DNA of 64,000 nt from positions 79,107 to 143,106 of the forward strand of contig NW_019091661.1 of the NCBI RefSeq assembly GCF_001949145.1, written 5' to 3'. The translations under genes were made by a program, and so were the position numbers. Positions 24,901 through 37,366 of this stretch are shown one piece after another (positions within the stretch are counted from its first letter, which is position 1; every line of letters begins with the position of its first letter). The notes beneath the pieces were generated by a model. The model searched no databases and was not told the DNA's origin. It saw only the letters and a list, made by a program, of their open reading frames with translations. Source of the stretch: Acanthaster planci (Eukaryota > Echinodermata > Asteroidea > Valvatida > Acanthasteridae).

Positions 24901-27846
24901 GTTTTTTTCCAAGAGGTGCTGGCAGTGATTAAAAAGCTGCCATCAAGGAAACACTGGTTGTCGTAGCAACCCTAATGTAATCTCATTGCCTGCCAATTAC
25001 ACAAGGCGGGGACGCAGACCAATCACGCACAGACTACATGTACATGTACACTATGAAGAAGCTCACAGCCTCGGCACATTTCAACTAGAAAGCATTAAAT
25101 GCATTAAAGCATTAAATGTGCTGTACAGTGTACTAGATTTACAAAGAGAATTCCTACTTTGAAATCTTTGCCTTTTAAAATGGGAGCGGCCAGTTTTTAT
25201 TTGTTTTACCATTGCATACATTTCCAAGATGGGAGTTGGATTTTCTGGACTCTTGCAGATGGTTTTCGTTGAAAAGGTCTTCTGCTTACCTGCATAGCTA
25301 CAAACAGTTTGTCAGAATAGAAAAGTTGAAAATCTAACAACTGCTGAACATGTACAGAACCGGGTTATGTATTTCTGTGATAGAGGGATATAAATATCTA
25401 AGCATTAATCATCATTATCAAAAAGTGGGGAAACCTAAAAACAAGGAGGCTGGAAAGAAAATGGGTGGGGATGACAAATGTTTATTTGTGTCATTTAGCC
25501 TTAAAAGAGATGCAAGATCCTTCCATTGAACCTGTGTTTGATGTTATATTGGTTACTTCGATCATTTGGTTTTTGGCTTCATGAGGGATAGGCCTCTATT
25601 ATGGGACAGCCATCTTGCATTTTTATCACTCAAAGCAGTGTAACCAAACTAAGTTTGCATCTGAATCAGTTGTCTGGAGCTAGGTCTAAGACTTTGCTTC
25701 ATGGGAAATACATTAAGACATGAAGACACTAGACCTAGCTGTAGCTCTGGAATCCCAGAGGACACGGCCTGAGGCTGGAAGGAAAATAGTCTGTTCCCCT
25801 TTATTAATATGTGAAGTTGTATTACTACTGCCAATGGGTATACGGGGAACAAGACAACCAAGGTCTGTATTGCTCTTGGGAATGAAGGGAATGATTAAAC
25901 ATAAGATGATAAAGGGTTAATTTTTTTGGCATTAAAGGCATGTCAATTGAATTTCTAGGTCCTGTCCAAAGACAGCGTGACAGTCACCGTGGACGCAGTG
26001 GTCTACTTTCGCGTGCAAGACCCCACCATGGCGGTCATCAACGTGGAGAACTACAAGCGGTCCACCGAGCTGCTTGCCGCCACCACCCTGCGTAACGTCC
26101 TGGGCACCAAGACCCTGGCTGAGATGTTGAGCCACAGGGAGGAGATCAGCAACACCTTACAGTCACTCTTGGATGAAGCCACCGACCCCTGGGGTGTCAA
26201 AGTGGAAAGGGTCGAGATGTAAGTTGTAACAAAATCCACTCAGCGTGGGAACGTGCAGCCCTGCTGTCCGTTTGGACACGGCTTCATGCACATTTCTGTT
26301 TGAGTGTATGATCTCCATGTGTGCACCAGGGGTATGCACAAGGCCTTCGAGGGGTTGCTTGTCTTGTAGTCAGAGCGCAATGGGATGATCTGTCTGTTTT
26401 ATCTTGTCTGTGCCCTCACAGAAGTAGCCCAAGACACCACCAACACTAGCTCATTGACAGGGTCCCTGGGCCTTGATCTTAACCCTCTCAGCACCCAAGG
26501 CATCTTGCACCAACTTGCTTCTGAAGCTTTAGGACTCCTTCAAATTCTGTGGCCTAGGGCACATTCCTCCTCAAATTGCCAGGGGCATCAAGTCCCATGT
26601 CAACTACACTGTAAAAGTGTTGATGATACACCTACCCGAATCCTGAGAAAGGCTTCAAAACCTTACGTTGTATTTTCTTAAAGGTTAGAGGGGAGATGGA
26701 AGGTTAAAAGCAACAACCAATGAATTTTCGCTCTTGTTGCCTCTTTCACAAATGCGGGGTGCGAGTTGCCAGGACTTTCCCTGATGTCCCGATTTTTCCC
26801 TCAGAATTTCAGGGTTGTGTCATCAGGATTTTCAAAATCTGGCAAATTCTGAGATTACCATTAAGGTTTTATGGTGTGATTGTTGATAAAGAAAACAAGA
26901 AATGGACATGAAAAAGACCATAGACCCAGTGCCAAAAAAATCTCTGTTGACTTTTTTTGTGGATATTTCATTTTCCTCTTATCTCACCTATTTAAAAGAT
27001 CAGTCTCTTACAGTTCACAAACTTTAGGTGCAGTGTGACACCCAACCCTGTATTCCTGACAGATCTAATTTCAACAGGATAATCCCCTGTTTGTGTTGTG
27101 TACACACACCAAGACATACAAGTCTTTAGAGGCCGATCATGTGTTGAACCTAAAGTGTTGAAAATATGAGGTTGCAATTAGACATTATATATCGTGCAGA
27201 TACTGTTTAATTGACTCTTCAAATCAGTGTCTGTGTTGTCTATATCTGGCCTTTTTCTAAAATTCAACTTTTTATCCAAAAGTAGTAGAGACCACAAGTT
27301 GTTAATGTTTCATCTTTCAGTTCGTGTACAATGTATTTGAAGTGCATTGGATCATCGCCTCTCAGTGATACATACACTGAGTTTGAAGCTGATACTTTTG
27401 ACTTGCCCATAGAAAAGATGTGCGACTTCCTACCCAGATGCAACGTGCCATGGCCGCCGAGGCTGAGGCCTCCAGGGAGGCTCGTGCAAAGGTGTGTTAT
27501 TTTGGCTAAATGACAATTGCAAATGATCAGTCATATACCTGGCAAACATTTTTGAGAATTATTTATGAACAACAGGACCATAGTGTTGAATGGTTTTTAT
27601 TGATTCAGTTCAAGAAACACCTTGTAATACCCTCGGCAACTTCTTACTGAACAGGTGATCGCCGCCGAGGGCGAGCAGAATGCCTCCCGCGCCCTGAAGG
27701 AGGCGGCCGACATCATCGCCGAGTCGCCCAACGCCCTCCAGCTCCGCTACCTGCAGACCCTCAACTCCATCTCGGCCGAGAAGAACTCCACCATCGTCTT
27801 CCCGCTGCCCGTCGACCTGCTGAGTGGGTTCATGAACAGCAAATAG
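15960..27846 (+). CDS. STOM: Stomatin-family protein, gene 2 of the array
   Basis: Exons 15960-16041, 17621-17721, 19496-19651, 25959-26218, 27413-27491 and 27655-27846 join in phase into 289 residues. Exon 1 gives an unrelated N-terminus ([16 protein letters not shown]). The hairpin is about residues 34-61, with Cys before it ([11 protein letters not shown]) and the bend proline in TFPVSIWFC. The Band 7 domain runs about 62-226, with [18 protein letters not shown] (Leu where the others have Phe) and [14 protein letters not shown]. The tail ends SGFMNSK. Exon 4 opens with Val (VLSKDS) where the other copies have Ile. Intron 3 is 6.3 kb, the largest in the array, and holds a dead non-LTR retrotransposon on the opposite strand and a 59-bp palindrome. 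The family role is as for gene 1. A polyadenylation signal follows 0.15 kb after the stop. Confidence 0.92.
22747..22805. repeat. 59-bp TTAA-ended palindrome, copy 2
   Basis: Inverted repeat bounded by TTAA, almost identical to 553-611. Arms: TTAACCCTAACACTCCTCA and TGAGGAGTGTTAGGGTTAA, fully complementary over 19 bases. Located in intron 3 of stomatin gene 2. Confidence 0.85.
23181..24271 (-). mobile_element. Degenerate non-LTR retrotransposon (CR1/L2-like), reverse transcriptase 3' part
   Basis: Minus-strand frames, broken by frameshifts, give successive pieces of a LINE reverse transcriptase. In order: [14 protein letters not shown], then [14 protein letters not shown] (the APQGTVLAP block), then [10 protein letters not shown] (catalytic YADD box, here YAND), then [17 protein letters not shown], and finally a C-terminal DPGHPLHTC...[10 protein letters not shown] block typical of CR1/L2/Rex-type elements. 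The second catalytic residue is changed and the frame is broken, so it is inactive. No 5' part or endonuclease was seen. It lies in intron 3 of stomatin gene 2, antisense to it. Confidence 0.8.
25671..25770. repeat. Dispersed about 100-bp repeat, copy B
   Basis: Partner of 6813-6917: GAGCTAGGTCTAAG near the start, ACTAGACCTAGCTGTAGCTC in the middle, GGACACGGCCT at the end. The start and middle are partly complementary. It lies in intron 3 of stomatin gene 2, 0.2 kb before exon 4. Confidence 0.5.
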
Positions 27847-27998
27847 CAATTAGCCCCTGGGAAGGGCAGGCAGGATAAAGACACCAGCTTCTCTCTGCCA
27901 ACCCCAGACATATAAGCTAACCATCAGCAAGAACTGTCACCTGTACCAGTCTCCATCATCCACACTATTCATATCAAGGATTTGAATACCAATGAAAT

Positions 27999-28004
27999 AA
28001 TAAA
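27999..28004 (+). terminator. Polyadenylation signal of stomatin gene 2
   Basis: AATAAA about 150 bp after the stop codon of gene 2, the first such hexamer downstream. Confidence 0.5.
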
Positions 28005-31000
28005 TGGTAAAAAGTAATAACAATAATACTAGCCAAATGAACTAATCCAAGCTATTGAGTCAGTTGGTTTCAGTTCGCAAATAACATGCTCGGGACATTC
28101 TGGTCAGCATGAAGTTTGAACTTGCATAATTTTACTCTGAAGAAACACACCAGGCACCTCCATTGGAGCTCTGTGTAATGACGGTAGCACCATGACAATA
28201 CAAATATTTACCCCTCTGGCAGGATGCCAGCATACAGTCTCTCTGCCCCCAAGCACAGCACACAATGTGTTACTCCAGTTCCATTATGGCTGGCTTTGCA
28301 ACCTGTCATTTGTAATGTATTTGCATATGTCACAAGCATGCAGCCTGCCCACCAGTCTACCTTTGCATGTGTAGTGAAGTACTAATGTTTTAAATAAGAA
28401 AATCCCAACCTGCTACAGAATCCTGTGTGGGTTACCATGCTGTAAATCAGCAGAAGTATATGGTTATGGTATATAATTAGCCCCTTAGGAACCATGAGGG
28501 CCAAAGTGAAGATGAGCTTCTCAACACATTTGTTTTTTGGAAAAACTCATTTTTCAAACAACTCATAAAAATCAAAGATTGCTTTGTACATAGATTACAT
28601 AATTTGCTTCCTTTGAGAATTGTGTTGGACACTTATCTCCATACAAAAATCAATGTGGCCAGGGGGGGCATCACGAGTAAATGTAACTTGCTGGAAATAT
28701 TAATGTACCAAATTGTAAGTTATAAATTTGATGCATGCATTGGTGTACGTATATGAATTCATATGCGAGATATGTCTAGCTGGATGTTGTGATTACTGTT
28801 ATTGCTATAATTCTGACAATAATCTCTTATATTTCCGCTGATAATCTCCTTGTATGTGGATTTCCGCTTGAGCTGGTTGTTCTTGCTTAGCTTGTCTTGT
28901 AGCCCTTCCCAGGTTCAAGTAAAATGTAATTTTTAATTATGTAATTATGTAGATTAGCATGTTGTTTTGTTTTGTTTTTATTTTTAGTAGTTGCAAATTT
29001 AGTACTGTCTTTCGTGTTTTACTTGTGTCGGCTTTAAGGCATTTTACACACAACAGTAGTTGTATCATATGTTATTGTATTCCGTTGTAAGGTTCAAATT
29101 GCTTGTCGAGTCATATCAGAGCTCACTGTTTTCTTCGGTAACATGCCACCTGCATTACATGTAAGTATATTATGCAGGTACACGCAGGTATTCTATTATG
29201 GGACTTTGAAAGAGTCTTATTGTATTGTGTCCGACCCCTTGGTGACTGAATTGGCAAAAGATTGCCTCCAACTTTGCCATTTTGTTTTCAGATCAACATT
29301 CTAATGCCTGGATTTCCATATCTACCCACATTTAGAGTGATAAAGAGTCCTGTGCATTTTGCTTTGTTTCCCATGGAAGTTGGTACGAGGAGCTCGTCAC
29401 GTAGCATGTAATTTTGTGAACATCACTGAGCGTTTTAATCCATGGCAGCAGATCGTAGTTTGCCACCCTTGACCTGAATCGGAGATGCCACGAAGCTTCT
29501 TACGCTTTGTTTGTTTTGTGGACATCATGTTTTCTCGTAGAACAAGATGAGGATGGGATTCCACAAGTAAATAAATTGGAAAGTTGGCAAGAAATCCTCG
29601 TCGTATCGTGCTTTGTCGGGGCTCGGGAGATTACAGTCTTCCCAAGCCGGAGCGACACGTCATTCTTCGGTTGGCTGGCTGAGACAACCGTGTTACAGCA
29701 CACGAGAGTAAGGATTTCAGAGGCTTTTAGCAAAATTAGCCTCGTGCCAGTGCTGATCAGTGTCACTTTGATGAGCGTCGCGCGCAGCGAAAAGGTTTCG
29801 GTATGGTACGTCTGTCACCATTCACCATTTCATCTAAGTCGAAAAGAAAACACCTTGTGTGTTGTCTTTGGTGATGTTCTAAGAAGTCTTTGTTTTAGAA
29901 TTTCAACTTAACGGGGCCAAATCCTCTTATTTCAGTATGAATTCACACGTACCTTAGGATGTTAGTATGTTAAAAGAAAGGTTTTTTTTAAGTGCTTTTT
30001 TGAAACATGATACTGAATTTTGAGATATTCAAATTCGCATTGTACCCGAGTTCCAAAAGCGCTATGTAGTGTAGTGCCATTGACATGTGCATGTCATGAG
30101 TTATGATTCTTCGAGCGCTTAGCAGAGTGTTAAAGATGTTTGTTTTAAGCGTATGTAAATATCGTGTAAATGGATACGTAGCTGACGTAGAAATGACGTA
30201 AATATTGGAAAATGAGTGATCTGAGGTGATGAGATTTCTTAGAAGTTTTCTCTTATGGTCTCCATTGCACGTGTTATCGCTACCCGTGCCTCGGCACTGT
30301 TTCACCAAAAAAGTGAATTTTGGGGAAAAAAGTGAGTTCACTTTTTAGGGACTTGTCTCTGTATCTTAAGATATGTTTAAGGACACACTTTCCTCAGTGA
30401 ACAAAGGCAGATTGCTTACAATACCTGATCATTTACAGATGTTGGTGTGAATTGCTGATTATGATTACCCTCACGAAACAACGAATACATGTTGTGAAAA
30501 GAAGTTTATTGGGAGAAAAAGGATTTAATTGTTGATCAATTATCACAGGTGGATTCCCTTTTCTCAAGATTACGTTTTGACATCACCATTTACATCTTAA
30601 AAGCATTTTTAAAAGTGAAGTAGGACACAGAGGGTCCAAAATGGCAACATCATCAAACGGGAAGTTATTGCATTTTGATGGCGATTCATTTGGCCCATAT
30701 ATTGTTAACTCCTCATTCTTTTAACAGTGGCAATTTCATTTTATATAGCTCGGGTACATTCTACAGTCATTGACGTGCAGCGTTCTTTTTCCGAAGTGTT
30801 GTTTCAAGTACATCTATCCTTTTTTATCATTTTGGAAATGCGAGATTAATTATGTCATCATGTGGGAATGTAGTTTAAGATTTATTCATCACCACAAAAA
30901 AATATTTATGTGAAGTATTGGTTCATCTGCAAAGCTGACATAGCAGTCATGTCGAGTTGAACCTCTATTCATTCCTCACTGTTTGTAAATCTTTCATAAA

Positions 31001-31972
31001 ATGACTGAACAACGCACAATCCAAGGTTATGATACAGAAACTTTGTTTCAAGTGGGCGGGGGGTGCAAGCGAAAAGATTTTCCTCTCGTGGAATTTTAGT
31101 TTTAACTTGAAATCTTTCTTACACTTCATTTTAAATTGTTCATGTAATTCAGGTTATTAAATGATTTGTGGTCTGAAAAAAAGTCGGTCCGCTATATACG
31201 ACTGTGCTGTGATTTTATTTCAAAACGGGCAATAGTGAATATATTCACCTGTAATATACGTGGATGTAGTGTGTGTTTCGCTACAGAAGTTTTTATACAA
31301 AAATGTTTGCTAATGAGCTGTAGTGAAAAGGTATACATGTATATTTGTTTTGTTCGTCCATTACGACACACGTTTTAAGTTTTATCAATGTTAGAGAGTC
31401 TCATTATAGGTGCATGAGCCTGCGCGACAGTTTTCGAAGTTCCTAATTACGTGAAGGCATGCTGTGTGGATTTGGCCTTTTCATGATATCCATGTTGCCA
31501 ACTTATTGCATTTTGGATCGTACGATCTTCCTTTGTCATTCCCGTCTTGCAGAGTTTTTGTTACCTAAACAGTGGCAGTATGCAAAGCTACGTTTCACTG
31601 AACACGTAATTCCCTGTGGGTGAATGCAGTGGTCTGGGTAGGTTTGGGAATGTTCTTAGTACAACATGCCAATAGGTTTGAGTGGTTGTTTGCTTATAGG
31701 CCTTGTAAGACTCCAGCTGTAATGAGATAGTGAGCAAAACGCTGCATGGTGAAGTCATAGGTTTGAGTAAGTTCTCTTGTAATATAGAAAGGTATTGTAA
31801 CAGTCTTGTTTACGAATCTGGATGTCAAATCCTTGTAATGGTTGGATGCATTTTGAGGTATTTATAGTACACGGCAAGATAGGCTTCACATCATACTAGC
31901 CGAGGTGCCTTGTTCCTGTCAGTGTAGCGGGATAGAGGATGAGAGGATACCCCCCTCCAACCAAAAACATAC

Positions 31973-32245
31973 CAAGTTTTCCAGGAAATACTTAGTTGCC
32001 AGGAAATGCATACTTTTTGTCTCCTCTCTGCCATTAAATTCGACGATAAAGATGTTTGTGCGCTCGTGAATCAAATACGGGACATGCCATCCACGTTTGT
32101 AATTAGGGGTGGGTATAAACATGCTGTTGAAATTGGCATGGCCCCGTCCGTCGCGCGCTTCGGACATTTCTAATTCTTCGGTGTCATCACGAAAGAAGGT
32201 GCAACTGTTGGGAAGCATTTGCCCACTGTCGTCCCAAATGTGCAT
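31973..32245 (-). CDS. Possible first coding exon of an unrecognised minus-strand gene
   Basis: An open minus-strand frame starts at ATG 32245 and reads 91 codons (MHIWDDSGQMLPNS ... KYFLENL) to a good donor, CTTG|GTATGT, at 31972. Composition is protein-like and the frame stays open past the donor to 31919. About 150 bp upstream on the same strand is a YY1-type GGCCATCTTGG and a GACGTCA, features often found near promoters. No further exons of this gene could be recognised and no domain is evident, so a chance frame remains likely. Confidence 0.2.
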
Positions 32246-33654
32246 GTCTCTTCACTTGATGAAACCTAATATCATATCAGCGATGGAGATCACTGGTCAT
32301 TCTTGAGACCGAGTTAATAAATCAGTTGAACGTCCGGTTTTTTCTAAAATGAGGACTATGATGACGTCCCTTACTTTTTCAACAATATTTTCCAAGATGG
32401 CCGTCGGTATAATGATTCAAAAGGGCGTCCAGGTTTGTAGTTCAAATTGACTGCAAGATAGCTGTTTAATAGCTATCCTAAGCTAGTATAAGTATGAGAT
32501 CAAAAGGAAATTTCCATAATAAGAAAATTTTTTTAAGGACATGGCTTCAAAAAAGAATGTTGGCACGGACGATTTACTGATAATATATTTTTTTAACTTG
32601 ACCTCACCAGCATTAGGTCTAAAGTATAGGCCTGGTTTTGTATTGTTTGCCGTTTATCTCTGAGCGATCACGCACACGCCTATACTTGCACAAAGAGCAC
32701 GGTTTGTGACCTAGCTGTTGAAGTATGGCATTCCCGCAGTTATGTTAGCGGCGATAAACAAGTCATCTTGAACTTCCGTATGTTGCTCCCCCCCCCGCTC
32801 GATGTTCGGGCTTTTAATTTCGAAAATATTGTGAGATGGACCTATGCAAACAAAAATGAAGTTTGATTTTGCTACACTGTGAATGAAGATCCATGCGGCT
32901 ACGTGTAAATCGGCTGATCACTGCGATTTGAGTAGGCTTTGACCATTACGAAACAGTACTTATTGATTAGCGTTCAACAGACGTCATTTTAGGCTAAATA
33001 CACGACTCAACCCCGAAGTGTTCCGTTGCTTACACTCGCTGTAGGCTTACGCCAAAGAGTCTCAAATAAAGCGAGAAACCCATATGTAGACAAAAAAAAT
33101 GTCTGTGAAAAACTAAATGGATTGGGGATCTCAGCGATGTCACATTGCGTTTTTCTAGACTGAGACGTCTAGACTGAGCATGTATTGTCGACTTTTTTCG
33201 TTGCGCTAGTGTCATTAAAATGTCGAGGTAGTGGCAAATTGCCAGCGTTGGTTGGGGCGGGTGCAACATGTCGGGTGATGAATAATTTTTCCCAACGCTC
33301 TCCAGATGCGACTCATGCGTGAAGAGCAAAATATTATGCAGAGTGACGTCAGTACCGGCGCACGGCCCTGTGTGTACTGACACTGAGAGGCATAATTTTG
33401 TGGAGTGCGTTTTATTTTTGCCATGGTAAACGCGGACTTCGGACCCGCGTAGAATTTGGTTTTTTCTGAGGGAAGGCCATAGATACGTGTTTTTTCAGTT
33501 GTGCGTTTCAGCCCGTGTGCTCAGTACAGTGAAACCGCTCGCCAGGACCTCATTGCTGAAAAGAAATCCTGTTCCCGTCCTTAGAATTTCGGTTGGGCAA
33601 TTGGACGATTTCTTCGTTACAAACAGGTCTGCTGAGTGAGGCAGCAACATCAAC

Positions 33655-36600
33655 ATGGAGCCCGACACGATGCCCCATGGACGCATGAAAGGCGGTGCGT
33701 CAGCCCAGCAGTTCAATCAGCCAATTGACCGAGGTAGGTTTTGCATGTTGTTGGTTTAACTAGCTTGTCGCTTGCATTTCTGAAAATATATTCGCCTGCT
33801 AACTTGAATATAGGTCATAGTACTCTTAAAATCTTGAAATTTTGGCCAACCTGACACCAGAGCTAAAAATGGGTCACGGCCAAGGTGCATGTAGTATATT
33901 CCGGAAGGGGGGTCGAGGGATATAGCACATTAGCAGGGACACTCCCATTTGAACTATAGCGCGTCTATAGCCAGGAGTTTGTCCCCGGTTAACCATTTTA
34001 CTGTCTCCTATTGGCTTGTTGTGATCAGTATCTACGTTTTGCTTTGTTAACGTTCCGATTTCGGAGTGAAATTCTCCATACCGTAGTAATCTGACACCCC
34101 ACAACACAGACACAAGGCTGCTATACACTCAGGGTGGACGCTGAGAAGTTGCAGCCTTCAGAGTTTAGAAAAAAACTAAACCTAGAAATTGTTTGAAATT
34201 ATGATGACTCTATACTTGGGCGAAAAACAATGAAGCCTTCGTTTCCCATGCAAATCAGACCCTTTTTATTTAGGCCGTAGACGGTTACCTTGTTTATCTT
34301 GAATCCGCGAGATTTGCAGTTGTGGGTTATTATCCTGAATTTTTATCGTGCGTCTTTATTTCTCCCTGTTAAATCTCTATTTTCCAGAACCCGAGGGTAT
34401 GTCATGCTGTACCATTGTCCTATGGTTCTTCTCGATCCTCTTAATTACTGTGACATTCCCGATAACGATCTGGTTTTGTTTCAAGGTGAGTTTCATTTTT
34501 CAATGTGTAACTGTCATTTCTGCCAAATAGGATTCGGATGATACTTTGGCCAACCGCGGTGGTTTTTTTGTATAGGATCTTGTGTAGGATCATCCTACAA
34601 AATTATAGATGAAGATTGGTTTCTTCCAGCTGATTGGATCATCAGTCCAATCAAAATAACCAGGCGCAGTCGCACAAGACAGAAACTGTCGCGATAAAAT
34701 AATGCCGACTCTATAAAATAACCAATATCCATTTCAGCCACCCGCAAACTGCACATTAACACTCTGAAGCCCCCGAATTTATAAATCAAATCTCATCTAT
34801 TGTTGCAGTGTAAAATAATTATTATTGTCTTGCCACTAAAGAAGATAGGCCTACAGATCTACGATAGGACCTGAAGGCTTTGGTGGTTTAGAATTGCATT
34901 TGTCACCAGTGGTTCTTAACTTTCCACGTTGGTTGAAGCGCGCTGTTTGTGATCTCTAATTCACTGTGCCTCTTCACTTTAATGTCTTAATTATTCCCTC
35001 GATCAAATCTTTTACCGACAAATGAAAAAGAACAAAAGGTGAAGAATAAACCCCAAGAATAGAGGACTAATCTATAACAAGATTTCTTTTAAAAATAATC
35101 ACCTCGTATCCCTGACACCGCGCAATGACCCGCGTGGAAACTGTCCGTAAACACGACATGCCACGAAAATGACAAGTTGGGATTTTATTTTACGTATAAC
35201 TTGAAGTTGGGCAAGTACTAAAAAAATTTCATCAAACGCGACTAATAGCATTCTCAGTTCTGAATTTTACCGTAGATCACACCCGAATGTCGTAAACGAA
35301 GCTTTGAATTTGAAGTGGCGATAGTGCTACGGTAAAATCAAGAACGTTCTGTAGGATCAAATGCAAACCCCCAACCTTACACAGCTATACTTGTGGGGTT
35401 TTCACTTCGTTCTCGTTTACAAAACTCCCACACAACACGCAAAAATTTTCAAATCACTCCCATTTGAACCAGATTCACTTTCCTACTTTGGAAATTCGAC
35501 TGAATGTCCCTTATTTAAAAGACTTCATTTTGCGACGGATGAATGGCACTTGAAAATTCCTCCTTTTTGAGTAAATTTGAAATATTTATTTCGCGAAATT
35601 CTTGTGGGGTACCGTCTCCGTACCCCACAAGTACCCTATGGGGTACTTCCCATTGTTCCGGTACCCCACAAGCCCCTCTATAGACGCGCACAGGGATATA
35701 CAGCCGTGTGCGATATACGTTACCGGTACTAGATACACTGGAGGTACGCTTAGAACGTGATCGATAATTGCATAGGGTTAATAAAGCTTTTGGGAACAGC
35801 TTTTCCAATGGTCCAATTATCGAACCTGATAGTTGAAAAGAAAACCGCCGATATCCTGATATTCGATACCATTTTTCCCTAAAAACTGGACGATTCCGAT
35901 TTTACACAATATCGTAAATCGTAATCATAAGAATCTTGATATTCTTCCACCACTTGTCAGAATATGGTACACTCTTATTAGCCCTTGTACCTGTTTTCTA
36001 TTGTCGGGAAATATCCTGAAGTTTGGTCTAAATTTGATGTTGACATTTTTATGCTGACTGCAGACTGTCGCCGAGTACGAGCGAGCCATCCTGTTCCGAG
36101 TTGGTCGTCTCTTGCCTGGAGGGCCCAAGGGACCTGGCCTGTTCTTCATCATCCCCTGCATCGATGAGATTCAGGTGGTGGATCTCAGGACTCTCTCCTT
36201 TGATGTGCCACCCCAGGAGGTAAGAAATTACCTGGTGTTGAGTGTCATGACCATTCAAATGGTTCCAGAGCTCCTCTTTGCGTTTCATCGCATCTTTGAT
36301 CCTGCACGACCCTCGGACGACACTTACATGCGTTGTTGTCTTCTTGCGAATCCCTTTCGTATGTTTGCGATTTGTTCTTTGGGGAGATCAATGAATCCAA
36401 ACCCGTTGGGGGAAAAGAGGCGTATATACTCTGAAGTAATTATGACTCTGGTGAAACGGATCATCAAAACTGAAGTTGCTTTCATCATGCCTATGTAATC
36501 ACCAACAGAAGCTAGTAACTTTATAGTCTTTTGTTTCTATGAATGAAAATTTAGCGTAATTAATTAACTTTCGTCCAACCTGTAGATCCTGTCCAAAGAC

Positions 36601-37366
36601 AGTGTGACGGTAACTGTTGACGCCGTGGTCTATTTTCGTGTGTCTGATCCCACCATGGCCGTCATCAACGTGGAGAACTACAAGCGGTCCACCGAGCTGC
36701 TTGCTGCCACCACCCTGCGTAACGTCCTGGGCACCAAGACCCTGGCTGAGCTGTTGAGCCACAGGGAGGAGATCAGCAACACCTTACAGTCTCTCCTGGA
36801 TGATGCCACCGATTCCTGGGGGGTCAAAGTAGAGAGAGTCGAAATGTAAGTCGCTTACTTCTTTTTGCAAGGTGCACTTGCACTGTGCGTTGGTTCCGGG
36901 AGCGCATTGATGTCACGATTATTGTTTACTCTGCCTCTGCAGTAAGGACGTCCGCCTGCCGATCCAGATGCAGCGTGCCATGGCCGCCGAGGCGGAAGCC
37001 TCCAGGGAGGCTCGCGCCAAGGTACGTCATTCAAAGTCAAATGACAGTTTCAATCTTGTCTCTTGAAATCTGTTTGAATTATTAGTTGTTATAATAGGAC
37101 GAGACTTTCGAACGGTTTCCGATGATAAAATTAAAGGAACGCTTGGTTACCTAACGCAACTTCTCACCGAACAGGTGATCGCTGCCGAAGGTGAGCAGAA
37201 CGCATCCCGCGCCCTGAAGGAGGCTGCCGACATCATCGCCGAGTCGCCCAACGCCCTCCAGCTCCGCTACCTCCAGACCCTCAACTCCATCTCGGCTGAA
37301 AAGAACTCCACCATCATCTTCCCGCTGCCTGTCGATCTACTGAGCGGATTCATGAATCAAAAATAG
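33655..37366 (+). CDS. STOM: Stomatin-family protein, gene 3 of the array
   Basis: Exons 33655-33733, 34388-34485, 36064-36219, 36586-36845, 36943-37021 and 37175-37366 join in phase into 287 residues. This is the most compact copy; intron 4 is only 97 bp. The N-terminus ([14 protein letters not shown]) is unlike its neighbours. Hairpin about residues 32-59 with a Cys pair ([11 protein letters not shown]) and TFPITIWFC. Band 7 domain about 60-224. In exon 3 the usual Arg of IRVVDLRTL is Gln (IQVVDLRTL), and exon 4 has [11 protein letters not shown] where the other copies have DEATDPW. The tail ends SGFMNQK. Exon 3 is nearly identical in DNA to that of gene 4. Role as for the family: membrane scaffold that modulates channels and transporters. 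Confidence 0.92.
35601..35672. repeat. Cluster of GTACCCCACAAG palindromes
   Basis: CTTGTGGGGTAC (35601-35612) and GTACCCCACAAG (35620-35631) form a perfect 12-bp stem with a 7-base loop. The palindrome GTACCCTATGGGGTAC follows directly, and a third GTACCCCACAAG ends at 35672. It lies in intron 2 of stomatin gene 3, possibly a small foldback element or the end of one. Confidence 0.6.

Larger units (their letters stand above)
27847..33654. other. Intergenic stretch between stomatin genes 2 and 3
   Basis: The largest gap inside the array (5.8 kb). It contains the 3' UTR and polyadenylation signal of gene 2, a possible minus-strand exon (31973-32245) with a YY1-like CAAGATGGCC at about 32393, and a GC-richer stretch in the last few hundred bases before exon 1 of gene 3. 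Frames at 29507-29911 (+) and 29988-30341 (-) have no recognisable motif. Otherwise AT-rich DNA with no feature I can support. Confidence 0.5.

Noticed and set aside
25932-26239. Minus-strand frames over exon 4 of the stomatin genes, recurring in genes 2-5
   Set aside because: They recur because the exons are near-identical and GC-rich; they are antisense shadows of the Band 7 coding sequence.
29507-29911. 134-codon plus-strand frame between genes 2 and 3
   Set aside because: No recognisable motif and an overlapping open frame on the other strand; coding status cannot be supported.
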